Assembly (NCBI GenBank): GCA_902762655.1
Contig: CACWOZ010000002.1
Span: forward strand, 1 to 64,000
Direction of reading: 5' to 3'
DNA length: 64,000 nt
From: an uncultured Bacteroidia bacterium
GTDB lineage: Bacteria > Bacteroidota > Bacteroidia > Bacteroidales > UBA932
The position numbers and the translations under genes were made by a program. How positions within the stretch are numbered: the stretch's first letter is position 1; every line of letters begins with the position of its first letter. Positions 49,843 through 58,856 of the stretch are shown here, one piece after another. The notes below the pieces were generated by a model. It worked only from the letters and a program-made list of their open reading frames with translations, ran no database searches and was not told the DNA's origin.

Positions 49843-51810
49843 TCATAGTTTTACTATCGTTCCGACTTTCAGCCATAGTCCAGGCTGAGGAATGTTTCCA
49901 TGGTCGAAATATCTTGCGTCCAAAAGGTTCTCGGCTTGAAGGAAAAAGGTCCATGTTGTCAGTTGGCAGGAAATCTTCGCATCCAGCAGGCTGTAAGGTT
50001 TGTAGGAAACCGCCTCCCCACTTCCTTTGCCGTCCAGAAATTCTTCGTAGTTACCAACCCTGTCCATCCATCTGTACGAAAGGTTTATGCTGAAGTGCTT
50101 CATGAAATTCAAGTCTGCCTGCAGTACGAATTTGTTCCGCAGATACTCCAGTGCATAGAATGACTGTATGCCGTCTTTGCTATCTTTCTTTTGATTGATA
50201 TGTGCGAAACTTGCAGAAATGTTCTTCAATGGAAAGCCTGGCTTTCCGATCATGATGGTAGGATCGAGGCGTAGGGTGATTTCTTCGCCGAACGATTTGA
50301 TGCGGGCGTGGTTTACTGACTGCCAGGGCGCATCTTCCACGCCCGTCACCCTTATCCAGTCGATCAGGTCGCGTCCGTCCAGAGCATAGATGCTTCCGAC
50401 TAGTCTGATTCCCCGAGCAAGATACTTGAATCCACCTTCCAGAGACTGCATCTTTTCAGCCTTGAGGTTCTTGTCTGCCTTGTATCCTCCGACCGAATAA
50501 TAAAGTTCGGTGAAGGATGGCATGCGCAGAGAACTGTTGTAGGAAGCATAGAGTTTCAGTTTCGGTGAGATGCGTAAACTGGCGTCGGCGCCAGGGTAAA
50601 TCCTGAAGCCTTCATTGTTGCCGGTGTTGCGTGAGATGCTTGCCCCTCCCGAGAAACTGAACCAGGATATGCTGATGTCGTGCTCCAGGAAAAGGCTTAT
50701 GTCGGAACGGTTAAGGCCGACCTTATAGCTCGCATCGTGGCCGCGCACCTTGCGCTCTTTCTCCAGCGGCTCACCCAGATTCGTGCTGATTATGTCTTCG
50801 TTGCGCACTTCAGCCCCAAATGCTGTCTTTCCGAGCGCGGAACTGAACCATCCGTCCAGGTTGAATCCGAGGACGTTGGTCCTGTGGTAGTTGAAAGGAT
50901 AGAGGTCCGGTCGCGAACGGAACAGTTCGAAGCGGTCTTCGCCGTGATTCCAGTATATTCTGGGGCGGAGATGCAGCTTGCCTGAAGACTCTCCCTGCAA
51001 CGCCAGGAAGGTCTTGGCTGTATGCTCGAACTGGTCGTCGAAGCGGGGAGAGTAAAAGGTCCCCGATCCGAAATCCTTTACTGATATGCCTGAGTGCCAT
51101 CCCAACTTGAATCCTTTGATGGTGGCGTCGCCGTGATAGAAGGCCTTGGCCGTCTTGAAATCCATATTGAGGCCACCGGCGGAATTGCGGGTGTATCCGT
51201 CACTGCGGGAGTATCCTGCCGACAGATTGTGACTTGCATTCCTCCCGGCCATTCCTGCTGCGACCGAGCCTGACGCCAGCCCGTGGGAGCCGCCTTCAAG
51301 TCTGGCTTCCACGCTGTTGCTGGTAGATTTCTTCGTTACTATGTTGATTGCTCCGAGGAGGGAAGATGTACCATAGGTGCGTGCGGCCGGGCCTTCCAGG
51401 ATTTCGATCCGTTCTATTTGTGAGATGGGTACTGGAAAATCTGCGGAGTTGTGCCCTGTCTGCGGGTCGGAGATGCTAATCCCGTCCAGCAGGACGGCGA
51501 TCTGTTCGCAGGTGCCTCCACGCAGGCTGATGTCGGTCTGTATACCTTGAGGGCCTCTCTGCCTCACGTCTACTCCGACGGCGGCTTTCAAGAGGTCGTT
51601 TACCGTAGTGGCGGGTATCGACGCGATGGCCACGCTGTCCATAACCGTCACCATCCTTGCGCTCTGTCCGAGGAAGGACGGGAGACGGCTGGCTGTCACC
51701 ACCACGCCTTCAAGTTTTTCAAAGTTGTCCAGGCTCTGGGCTCTGAGACCAATATTCGCAGCCATGACTATGGCTGCGAATACCGGAAATAATAACTGTT
51801 TGATAGGCAA
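49843..51810 (-). CDS. TonB-dependent outer-membrane receptor (BtuB-like)
   Basis: A 655-residue receptor: signal peptide, TonB-box region (LEGVVVTASRLP), plug domain with DISLRGGTCEQIAVLLDGISI and RIEILEGPAARTYGT, and a ~500-residue beta-barrel ending VGTIVKL. The short plug without an N-terminal carboxypeptidase-like domain resembles BtuB rather than SusC. The only start in place is TTG at 51810, 4 nt after the dehydrogenase stop, which indicates coupled expression. A vitamin or small-ligand substrate is suggested by similarity, a sugar acid by the operon; the sequence does not settle it. Confidence 0.87.
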   Translation of the reverse strand: MPIKQLLFPVFAAIVMAANIGLRAQSLDNFEKLEGVVVTASRLPSFLGQSARMVTVMDSVAIASIPATTVNDLLKAAVGVDVRQRGPQGIQTDISLRGGTCEQIAVLLDGISISDPQTGHNSADFPVPISQIERIEILEGPAARTYGTSSLLGAINIVTKKSTSNSVEARLEGGSHGLASGSVAAGMAGRNASHNLSAGYSRSDGYTRNSAGGLNMDFKTAKAFYHGDATIKGFKLGWHSGISVKDFGSGTFYSPRFDDQFEHTAKTFLALQGESSGKLHLRPRIYWNHGEDRFELFRSRPDLYPFNYHRTNVLGFNLDGWFSSALGKTAFGAEVRNEDIISTNLGEPLEKERKVRGHDASYKVGLNRSDISLFLEHDISISWFSFSGGASISRNTGNNEGFRIYPGADASLRISPKLKLYASYNSSLRMPSFTELYYSVGGYKADKNLKAEKMQSLEGGFKYLARGIRLVGSIYALDGRDLIDWIRVTGVEDAPWQSVNHARIKSFGEEITLRLDPTIMIGKPGFPLKNISASFAHINQKKDSKDGIQSFYALEYLRNKFVLQADLNFMKHFSINLSYRWMDRVGNYEEFLDGKGSGEAVSYKPYSLLDAKISCQLTTWTFFLQAENLLDARYFDHGNIPQPGLWLKVGTIVKL

Positions 51811-51814
51811 TTCT

Positions 51815-53083
51815 TTAGTTTAATTGATCGGCGTGCGAAAGGAGATACTTTTCTGCTTCTGCGTTCCAAAGACCGTTATGGGCCTTGCATATGCGGTCGA
51901 GTTCGTCGTAAACGGGCTTGCCCATCTTTCCGAAGTCGGCGATTGCTGTGAGAGGCATCGTCAGCTGTGTGTAAACCATCTTCTTTCCCCCGGGAATATT
52001 CGGGAGATTGAGGGTAGTATCCACCACGGTGTTGAGGCCGCCGATATGGGTGATGAGCCCGGCTGGATCCATACCCTTGCCCATCAGGTCGATGGCTTCG
52101 CGCATATCGTCGGTGTTGCCGCCGCTGGTGCCCACGATGTGGTGGGCTTCGTAGTGCACATTGTAGAAGTTGAACTTGGCGCTGAAGTCCGGGCTCTTTG
52201 GGCCGGAGAAGAAGTCCAGGCACCCGTCGAAGCCGAGGATGGCATCGGCCTGCTCGACAACCGCCGGCACGGGGGCCATTACCACGACATCGTCGTAGCC
52301 TGTTCCGCCGGAGAGTTCCTTGAGGGTGGCTACCGGATCTCCGCTGCCGGTGTTTACATAATGTATGTCGATTCCACGCTTTGCAAACATCTCTTTAGTG
52401 TAAAGGGACTCTGCACGGTCGAGGCGGCTCTGGTCGATATCCGTAACGACAAACAGGGAAGGAACCGGTCCCTCGCGGTGCAGCACGTAGTTGATCATTG
52501 CCAGTCCCATAGGGCCGACACCTGCGAGCAGGGCAAGTTTGCCTCCTTCCTTGATTTCCATCTTGTGTTCATACGATCCGGGAGTCGTGTGATAGTGAGC
52601 GTGGAGAGCGCCAATCACGCAGCTGATTGGTTCGCTGAGAGATGCAGGGTAGAAGGCGTCGCCGAAATAGCGGAAGAGGCACTTCTGCTCCATCACCTCG
52701 TTGGGGATGATGACGTAGGTGGCGTCGCCGCCGCAATACTTGTATGAGTAACCAGGGGCCGAGAGGATGCCTACGGGGCCGCCGGGATAATTGATTGCGG
52801 GCTGGATGCTGAATCTGTCGCCAGGTTTGAACTCATCCTGCCATTTCTTGCCCACTTCCACGATGACACCGGCGAATTCGTGGCCGATGATGGTCGGATT
52901 CTCCGCCACATCGTCGGGAACGCGCTTGTGGTCTGCTCCCTGGTGGGAGGATTTGTAGGACGACATACAGATGTCATCGCTGATCACTTTTGCGAGGATC
53001 TCGTCTTCTTTGATTGCAGGAAGTTCAAATTCTTCCAACCTCAAATCGTCTTTTCCGTAAAGACGTACTGCTTTTGTTTTCAT
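51815..53083 (-). CDS. Zinc-binding dehydrogenase, L-sorbose-1-phosphate reductase-like
   Basis: A 422-residue medium-chain dehydrogenase/reductase. GHEFAGVIVEVGKKW is the zinc-dependent catalytic motif region, LLAGVGPMGLAMINYVLH the NAD(P)-binding loop, and the long insert before it fits the SorE group, which reduces sorbose 1-phosphate to glucitol 6-phosphate. The ATG at 53083 (MKTKAVRLYG) begins the fold. Together with the aldolase/SDR upstream it suggests redox conversion of a ketose or deoxyketose derivative. Confidence 0.82.
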   Translation of the reverse strand: MKTKAVRLYGKDDLRLEEFELPAIKEDEILAKVISDDICMSSYKSSHQGADHKRVPDDVAENPTIIGHEFAGVIVEVGKKWQDEFKPGDRFSIQPAINYPGGPVGILSAPGYSYKYCGGDATYVIIPNEVMEQKCLFRYFGDAFYPASLSEPISCVIGALHAHYHTTPGSYEHKMEIKEGGKLALLAGVGPMGLAMINYVLHREGPVPSLFVVTDIDQSRLDRAESLYTKEMFAKRGIDIHYVNTGSGDPVATLKELSGGTGYDDVVVMAPVPAVVEQADAILGFDGCLDFFSGPKSPDFSAKFNFYNVHYEAHHIVGTSGGNTDDMREAIDLMGKGMDPAGLITHIGGLNTVVDTTLNLPNIPGGKKMVYTQLTMPLTAIADFGKMGKPVYDELDRICKAHNGLWNAEAEKYLLSHADQLN

Positions 53084-53110
53084 ATTTCTGTTCGTTTTCT
53101 TCTTCTGAAC

Positions 53111-53176
53111 TTTTTGCCGGAGCATTTGTCCGGCGAAGCATTTTTTCGGCGAGCCGGAAAATGACTCCGGCAAAAA
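53111..53176 (-). repeat. Conserved-loop hairpin, copy 1 (intergenic)
   Basis: Outer stem TTTTTGCCGGAG/CTCCGGCAAAAA (53111-53122, 53165-53176) and inner stem TCCGGC/GCCGGA (53129-53134, 53153-53158). The plus-strand loop is GAAGCATTTTTTCGGCGA, matching the loops at 54506, 55187 and 55812. It fills the gap between the aldolase/SDR and SorE-like genes. Confidence 0.75.
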
Positions 53177-53179
53177 AGC

Positions 53180-55150
53180 CTAGGCAAGCATTACCTGGCC
53201 GCCCGTCACCGGAATTGCCTGGCCGGTCTCGCCGGTCTGCTCGATTGCATAGAGGATCGCACGTGTCACATCCAGGGGATTGCATCCCTTGTGCATGGGC
53301 ACTTTGCTAAGGTAGTACTCCTTCACGTCCTCCACAGTCTTTGCGCCGGGCACCTTGCCTGCATTGAGATACTGCACATAGAGCCCCTTCACCGGGTCGC
53401 TCCACAGCGGACCGTCCAGGAAGTTTCCGGGGCAGATGCTGTTCACCTTGATGCGGTAGGGGGCGAGTTCGAGGGCGAAGGACTGGGTGAGCCCGATGCC
53501 GCCGAACTTGCTTCCGGCGTAGGCGAAATTGGCCTTGCTGCCGACCAGTCCGCTCTTGCTGTTCACCTGGATGATGTCGGCGAAGTATTCGGGATCCACT
53601 GCAGTCTGCAGTTTCATCACGTGCTGGGCAACCTTGGCGCAGTAGAAGTATGCGCTGTAGTTGATTTTGGTCACGAATTCCATATTCTCGGGAGTCATGG
53701 CCTCGAGGTCGCCTGCTCGAACGACGCCGGCGTTGCTTACGAATGCGTCAAGCGCACCGAAGTTGCAGATGGTCACAGCCATAAGATTGTTCAGGCTCTC
53801 CATATCGGCGACATTGGTCTTGACGAAGATGGCCTTGTTGTTCTTGGCAATCTCATTGAAGGATGCTGCCGTTGCCTCTCCGGTTACCTCATTGAGGTCG
53901 GCGACAACGATATTGGCACCCTCTTTCATAAGTTCGCGGGCGATTCCCTCGCCGAAGCCTTGTGCCGCGCCGGTTACGATTATTGTCTTGCCTTCTGCGC
54001 GTCCTGCGGATGCTCCTGCGGATACCTTGCGGCGGTAGTTCTCAACTTCCCAATTATCGATGAAATCGATCCACCTGGGCTCCATCGGATGTTCTCCACC
54101 GAATGCCTGGGCACCGGCGGCGACCTTCATCGCATCCAGGAATACCTCTGTGATGATGCCGGCATTCTTTGCGTTGTCGCCCACGGCTACCAGCCCTATG
54201 CCCTTGATGAGCAGCACCTTGGGAGTGTGGCCGTATTTGGAGACATAATCTTCGATGGCCTTTTCGGCATCAGCGGTGTCTTCAAGCCAGATGTAGTGAC
54301 TCTTGCAATACACTATGATGTCGGGCGTGAAGGGAGCGGACACCTTCTTGAATCCGGCTTTGCTTTCGGTGAACTGGTCGGTCAGTTCATTCTTTGTGAC
54401 ATTCAGCGTCTTAAGCCCGCGTCCACTGCGACTCAGTATCTGGCGGATTGCAGGGATGGACTCCACAACAGATGAAGCACTGTCGGAGACGGCGCTTTCC
54501 TCTTCGAGGCATTTTTCTGCCGAGAAGAGGAATGACGCCGTCGCAGACCCCAGTGTTGCAATGATCTCGCTATATATCTTGTCTATTTCCGCGACAGAAT
54601 CGGCTCCGACAAAGATTCCATGATTCTGCAGGAAGATGACCTGAGGTTCAGTTCCGCGGGCCGCCTTGTAGGCCTGGATCTCGTCGAAAACCTTTTTGAA
54701 AAGGGTATAGCCGGGATCGCAGTAGGGGATATAGAGAGCATCGGGGAACAACTCCTTGCACTTGGCTTCTGCCTGCACCGAGCACATCAGAGCATTGACT
54801 GCCGTAGGATGCAGATGGACGACGAATGCATAGTTGATGGCATTGTGCATCGAAGTCTCCACCGAAGGACGGCGGTCCTTGGTGATGCAAGCCGCAGCGA
54901 GGTCGTCTTTCACCTGGGCTTCACGCTCGGCAGTGTCGGCACTGTAGGCCTTGGTGCCCATTGGATTCAACTTGGCACGGTCCAGAACCGCGAAACCATC
55001 TTCTCCGATTGTTGCGAGTGCGTGGCCGCTGGCTTTCACCCACAGGCGGTCTGCGGTCTTGAAAGACGTATTGCCACCCCCGGCAATCACGAAACGCGAA
55101 TCAGCCCCGTACCTGCGGGACACCTCTATCAATTGTTCAATCTCTTTCAT
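53180..55150 (-). CDS. Bifunctional class II aldolase / short-chain dehydrogenase (RhaD-type fusion)
   Basis: A 656-residue fusion. Residues 1-~235 are a class II aldolase with zinc motifs HLHPTAVNAL and QNHGIF. Residues ~375-656 are a short-chain dehydrogenase with VTGAAQGFGEGIA, SNAGVVRAG, Ser in NSKSGLVG and YAGSK. Such fusions cleave rhamnulose 1-phosphate-type substrates and oxidise the released lactaldehyde; the exact sugar here is unknown because no kinase or isomerase is in the window. A conserved-loop hairpin (54491-54539) is inserted in frame at about residues 204-220, in the region after the aldolase zinc motifs. Confidence 0.88.
   Translation of the reverse strand: MKEIEQLIEVSRRYGADSRFVIAGGGNTSFKTADRLWVKASGHALATIGEDGFAVLDRAKLNPMGTKAYSADTAEREAQVKDDLAAACITKDRRPSVETSMHNAINYAFVVHLHPTAVNALMCSVQAEAKCKELFPDALYIPYCDPGYTLFKKVFDEIQAYKAARGTEPQVIFLQNHGIFVGADSVAEIDKIYSEIIATLGSATASFLFSAEKCLEEESAVSDSASSVVESIPAIRQILSRSGRGLKTLNVTKNELTDQFTESKAGFKKVSAPFTPDIIVYCKSHYIWLEDTADAEKAIEDYVSKYGHTPKVLLIKGIGLVAVGDNAKNAGIITEVFLDAMKVAAGAQAFGGEHPMEPRWIDFIDNWEVENYRRKVSAGASAGRAEGKTIIVTGAAQGFGEGIARELMKEGANIVVADLNEVTGEATAASFNEIAKNNKAIFVKTNVADMESLNNLMAVTICNFGALDAFVSNAGVVRAGDLEAMTPENMEFVTKINYSAYFYCAKVAQHVMKLQTAVDPEYFADIIQVNSKSGLVGSKANFAYAGSKFGGIGLTQSFALELAPYRIKVNSICPGNFLDGPLWSDPVKGLYVQYLNAGKVPGAKTVEDVKEYYLSKVPMHKGCNPLDVTRAILYAIEQTGETGQAIPVTGGQVMLA
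54491..54539 (-). repeat. Conserved-loop hairpin, copy 2 (inside the aldolase/SDR gene)
   Basis: TTCCTCTTC (54497-54505) pairs with GAAGAGGAA (54524-54532), and GGCG/CGCC close the base. The loop is GAGGCATTTTTCTGCCGA. The host protein reads through it as SFLFSAEKCLEEES. Confidence 0.75.
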
Positions 55151-55166
55151 AGTTATTATTATTTGA

Positions 55167-55225
55167 GTCGGTTCCTATTGCTTTTCGGAGCATTTTTTCT
55201 GCGGAGAAAAGCAATAGGAACCGAC
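55167..55225 (-). repeat. Conserved-loop hairpin, copy 3 (intergenic)
   Basis: A perfect 20-bp stem (55167-55186 with 55206-55225) and the loop GGAGCATTTTTTCTGCGGA. It fills the gap between the PHP and aldolase/SDR genes. Confidence 0.8.
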
Positions 55226-55232
55226 GTCCAGA

Positions 55233-56366
55233 TCATGAAATTTTTTTTAGGATCAGATCCTCGCCAGCCGCAATGGAGTCAAGCCCTGCTTGATGCGCTG
55301 CAATCGCGCAGGCGCCACGGAAGTTGATGGCCTTCAGCTTGTCGGAAAGGTCAGCGGCATCGCGAGTGCGAAGCTTGATGGGCTCCATAGCCGGCGTATT
55401 GTGCTCCGAACCGAAACTCACGATGAACCCTTCGTCTTCCAGATATCCGGCATACTGCTCCAGAACGGCGGTGGTGTTACGGGTGGTAATGAACTCCACA
55501 GAACGGAAACCGCGCTTTTTCAGGGTATCCGCAGCTTTCTGAAGATCGCCCTCAAAATCAGTGAAATTTCCCTTGGCGTCATCTGCCAGGAAAGGATAGG
55601 TGGGTATGCCTCCGGCAGCCTCGATGATGCGCTGAACGGTAGTCATCGGAAGGAAAGCCTTGGGATCTTCCGGCACGAAAGCAGCACCTCCAGCCTTCAG
55701 CAAACGGCTGCGAATCTCGTTCTCTATGGCCGCGACGTTGCTCACATCCGACTTCGCCGCCTGCCCAAAGATCTTCGCGTAGTGATCAGCGATTGCCTGG
55801 AGTTCCGACGCGGACGCTTTTTTTGCTTGAGCGTCGGAGACTCCAGCAAGCGCTATACGTTCTACTGCAAGTCGCAACGCCTTGGCAAGGTGCCTCTCGC
55901 GGATAGAACCGCGGGTAAGATCGGCGGCAATCTTTGCAAAGTCCAGCGTGAACTCCTCGCCAACAGTTTTCAGATGCTCGTTCAGTTTGACGCACATGCG
56001 CTCCACCTGGGCATTGCTCTCGGCCTTCACGTCCGCAAGTTGGCGGGCTTCTTCTCCGGAGAGAATGACGGGATATGCCAGACCCTTGCCGCTGATATAG
56101 GTACGGCCGGGATTGTTGGGGTCGTTCACGCGCAGGCCTGCAGCCTGATCTTCGGCATTGAGGGAGATGAACTCGATACCAAAAAGAGGGAAGAGGGCGC
56201 GCTCGGCGCAGCCCTCCTTCCAGTCCTTGTATCCGTCCATCGAATAGAAATCGTTGATTCCCACAACCTTGACTCCTTCGGAAGCGGCCATGTCAAGGGC
56301 CTGCTTCACATCGCTGAAAGCGCTGAAGGAGTATGGGGTGTGCAGATGGGCATTTACATCTATCAT
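55233..56366 (-). CDS. PHP-domain protein
   Basis: A 377-residue protein with a PHP metal site: HLHTPYSFSAF at about 7-17, INDFYSMDGY near 40, and a C-terminal FGSEHNTP. PHP domains are trinuclear-metal phosphoesterases (histidinol phosphatase, nucleoside phosphatases). A helical insert (about 120-235) interrupts the fold, and one conserved-loop hairpin lies in it. The place between the E1 gene and the aldolase/SDR gene suggests a sugar-phosphate or related phosphoester as substrate; this is inference. I do not know a named family with this layout. Confidence 0.7.
   Translation of the reverse strand: MIDVNAHLHTPYSFSAFSDVKQALDMAASEGVKVVGINDFYSMDGYKDWKEGCAERALFPLFGIEFISLNAEDQAAGLRVNDPNNPGRTYISGKGLAYPVILSGEEARQLADVKAESNAQVERMCVKLNEHLKTVGEEFTLDFAKIAADLTRGSIRERHLAKALRLAVERIALAGVSDAQAKKASASELQAIADHYAKIFGQAAKSDVSNVAAIENEIRSRLLKAGGAAFVPEDPKAFLPMTTVQRIIEAAGGIPTYPFLADDAKGNFTDFEGDLQKAADTLKKRGFRSVEFITTRNTTAVLEQYAGYLEDEGFIVSFGSEHNTPAMEPIKLRTRDAADLSDKLKAINFRGACAIAAHQAGLDSIAAGEDLILKKIS
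55797..55846 (-). repeat. Conserved-loop hairpin, copy 4 (inside the PHP gene)
   Basis: TCCGACGC (55804-55811) pairs with GCGTCGGA (55831-55838), extended by CTGGAG/CTCCAG (55797-55802, 55841-55846) across a small bulge. The loop is GGACGCTTTTTTTGCTTGA, the most divergent of the four. The host protein reads VSDAQAKKASASELQ through it. Confidence 0.7.
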
Positions 56367-56369
56367 AAC

Positions 56370-58853
56370 TTATACACCTTTCTTAGCACGGAGAATCTGC
56401 TGTGCAGATGTAAAGTTTCCGGTAGGAACATATCCGGGCAGCGGGACCATCTTCTCGTTGATCACGTCCAGGAACCAACTGGGCTGAGGGAAGAATGCTT
56501 CCTCGAGTTCATGGCAAGGGGTGATCCAGTTGCGCGAACCGAGCACCACAGGAGCTGCGTCGAGGTAGTCGAAGCAGAGGTCGGCGATGTTGGCTGCGAG
56601 GTCGTTGAGGAAGGACCCGCGGGCGGAAGCGTCGCCGGCGATGATGATGCGGCCGGTCTTCTTCACGCTCTCAATAACCTTCTCGTAGTTGAACGGCACC
56701 AGGGTGCGGGCGTCGATGACTTCCGCCTCCATGCCATATTTCTCCTTGAGTTCGTCGGCTGCCTTGAGGGCGCGGTAGAGGGTTGCGCCGATGGTGAGGA
56801 AGGTGACATCCTTGCCTTCGCGTTTGACATCCGGCTCGCCGAAGGGGATTTCGTAGTATCCTTCCGGCACTCCACCCTCGTGGAACTGCTCGCCTATGCC
56901 GTAGAGACGCTGGCTCTCGAAGAAGATGACCGGATCAGTACCCTGCAGGGCGCTGTTCATGAGACCTTTGGCATCGTAAGGAGTGACGGGGAAGACCACC
57001 TTCAGGCCGGGGATGTGGGTGCAGAGGGAGGTCCAGTCCTGAGAGTGTTGTGCGCCGTACTTGGATCCGACGGACACGCGTACGACCACAGGCATCTTGA
57101 GGATGTTGCCGGACATTGCCTGCCACTTGGGAAGTTGGTTGAAGATTTCGTCGCCGCAGCATCCGAGGAAGTCGCAGTACATTATCTCCGGAATCACGCG
57201 ACCGCCGCACATGGCATAACCGATGGCGGTGCCGATGATGGCCGCCTCGGCGATGGGGCTGTTGAAGAGGCGGTGATAGGGGAGAGCCTCGGTGAGTCCG
57301 CGGTAAACGGCGAATGCGCCGCCCCACTCACGGTTCTCCTCGCCGTATGCCACGAGGGAAGAATCCTTGTAGAAACGGTCTACGACAGCCTCGAACACAC
57401 CGTCGCGGAAGTTGTACATCTTCATGCTGCTGACGGGTTTGCCGTCCTTGTCAAGATAGAAGCGGCTCTTGCCTGCGATCTGCTTGACGCGGGGATTCTC
57501 CTCGAGAGGCATCAGCACGTCGGGCTTGGCGTCGCCGAAAGAATCGACGCTGCCGTTCGAGAACATCATGTCGCCGAGAAGTTCGTTCTCCTTGACGAGG
57601 TCCATGCGGGGAGACAGCTCGGGATCGATGGCGAGTTTGTACATCTCGAAGATGATCTCCTTCATCTTGGCCTGGATGGCGTCGAGGTCTTTCTGGGTGG
57701 CTACGCCGGCTTCGATAAGCTTCTTTCCGAAGGCTACGATGCAGTCTTCTGCTTCCCAGGCCGCGATTTCTTCCTTGGTGCGGTATGAGCTCTGGTCCGA
57801 AGGGGAGTGTCCGCTGTAGCGGTAGGTCACGACGTCTAGCAGGGCCGGTCCTTCCTTCTTCTCGAGGAGGGCCTTCTTGCGGCGGAATGCGTCGATTACT
57901 GCGAGAGGATCATATCCGTTCACGCGCTCAGCGTGCCATGCTTCGGGGTTGAAACCTGCGCCGAGGCGTGCGGGGAAGGTGTATCCCATGGTCTCGCCCT
58001 TGGTCTGGCCGCCCATTGCATACTGGTTGTCCATCACGTTGATGAGCACCGGCAGGCCGCCCTTCATGTCGCCCTCCCAGAGGGTGTGGAACTGGTCCAT
58101 CGATGCGAAGGTCATGCCTTCGAGCACGGGGCCGCGGGCCATTGCGCCGTCGCCGAGGTTGGCGACCACGATGCCCTTCTTGCGGTTGACTTTCTTGTAG
58201 AGAGCGGCACCCACCGCGATGGAACCGCTGCCGCCCACGATGGCGTTGTTGGGATAGATTCCGAAGGGAGTGAAGAAGGTGTGCATGCTTCCGCCCAGAC
58301 CCTTGTTGAAGCCGGTGGTGCGGGCGAAAATCTCGGCGATTGCGCCGTAGATGAGGAAGCGGATGCCGAGTTCCTTGGTGTCCTTGCCCTTATATCCCTT
58401 CTTGGCTACTTCCAGGGTTGCTCCGCCCCAGAACTCTTCCATGATCTTCTTGAGTTCCTTTTCGGGGAGGATCTGGATGCTGCGCAGACCCTTGGCGAGG
58501 ATTTCGCCGTGGCTGCGGTGGCTGCCGAAGATGAAGTCGTCGGTGTCGAGGTTGTAAGCCATACCTACGGCTGCGGCTTCCTGGCCTGCGGAAAGGTGTG
58601 CAGGACCCGGGTTATTGTATTCTACTCCGTTGTAGCCGCCCGTGGTCTTGACCAGGTTGAGCATGGTCTCGAACTCGCGGATGGTGAACATGTCGCGGTA
58701 GATGTGCAGCAGGTCTTCCTTGCTGAAATTGCCCTCTTTTAGTTCTTCCTTTACAGTCTTCTTGTACTGCATTACGGGAATCTTGGGGAATTTGATCTCG
58801 TGCTCCTGGGGGCGGAGGGTGACTTCGGGATCGATATAAAGTGATTTAGGCAT
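56370..58853 (-). CDS. Fused E1 (alpha-beta) of a 2-oxoacid dehydrogenase complex
   Basis: An 827-residue fusion of the two E1 subunits. The alpha part (about 30-440) has the thiamine-diphosphate motif GDGAMARGPVLEGM ending in MDNQYA, and the phosphorylation-loop-like YRYSGHSPSDQSSYR. The beta part (about 490-827) has RVIPEIMYCDFLGCCGDEIFNQ and SKYGAQHSQDWTS. It decarboxylates a 2-oxo acid and passes the acyl group to E2 lipoate. With E3 and E2 genes just upstream the complex is complete. The alpha/beta fusion resembles branched-chain or acetoin-type enzymes in Bacteroidota more than the E. coli AceE type; the substrate is open. Confidence 0.9.
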   Translation of the reverse strand: MPKSLYIDPEVTLRPQEHEIKFPKIPVMQYKKTVKEELKEGNFSKEDLLHIYRDMFTIREFETMLNLVKTTGGYNGVEYNNPGPAHLSAGQEAAAVGMAYNLDTDDFIFGSHRSHGEILAKGLRSIQILPEKELKKIMEEFWGGATLEVAKKGYKGKDTKELGIRFLIYGAIAEIFARTTGFNKGLGGSMHTFFTPFGIYPNNAIVGGSGSIAVGAALYKKVNRKKGIVVANLGDGAMARGPVLEGMTFASMDQFHTLWEGDMKGGLPVLINVMDNQYAMGGQTKGETMGYTFPARLGAGFNPEAWHAERVNGYDPLAVIDAFRRKKALLEKKEGPALLDVVTYRYSGHSPSDQSSYRTKEEIAAWEAEDCIVAFGKKLIEAGVATQKDLDAIQAKMKEIIFEMYKLAIDPELSPRMDLVKENELLGDMMFSNGSVDSFGDAKPDVLMPLEENPRVKQIAGKSRFYLDKDGKPVSSMKMYNFRDGVFEAVVDRFYKDSSLVAYGEENREWGGAFAVYRGLTEALPYHRLFNSPIAEAAIIGTAIGYAMCGGRVIPEIMYCDFLGCCGDEIFNQLPKWQAMSGNILKMPVVVRVSVGSKYGAQHSQDWTSLCTHIPGLKVVFPVTPYDAKGLMNSALQGTDPVIFFESQRLYGIGEQFHEGGVPEGYYEIPFGEPDVKREGKDVTFLTIGATLYRALKAADELKEKYGMEAEVIDARTLVPFNYEKVIESVKKTGRIIIAGDASARGSFLNDLAANIADLCFDYLDAAPVVLGSRNWITPCHELEEAFFPQPSWFLDVINEKMVPLPGYVPTGNFTSAQQILRAKKGV

Positions 58854-58856
58854 GGC

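Noticed and set aside
53111-53176. Considered as a plain Rho-independent terminator after the aldolase/SDR gene
   Set aside because: On the transcribed strand the T run precedes the stem and A follows it, the wrong polarity; the conserved loop points to another role.
55290-57788. An 832-codon open frame on the plus strand opposite the E1 and PHP genes
   Set aside because: It is the antisense shadow of two genes with clear motifs and conserved domains; codon bias in this genome often leaves the opposite strand open.
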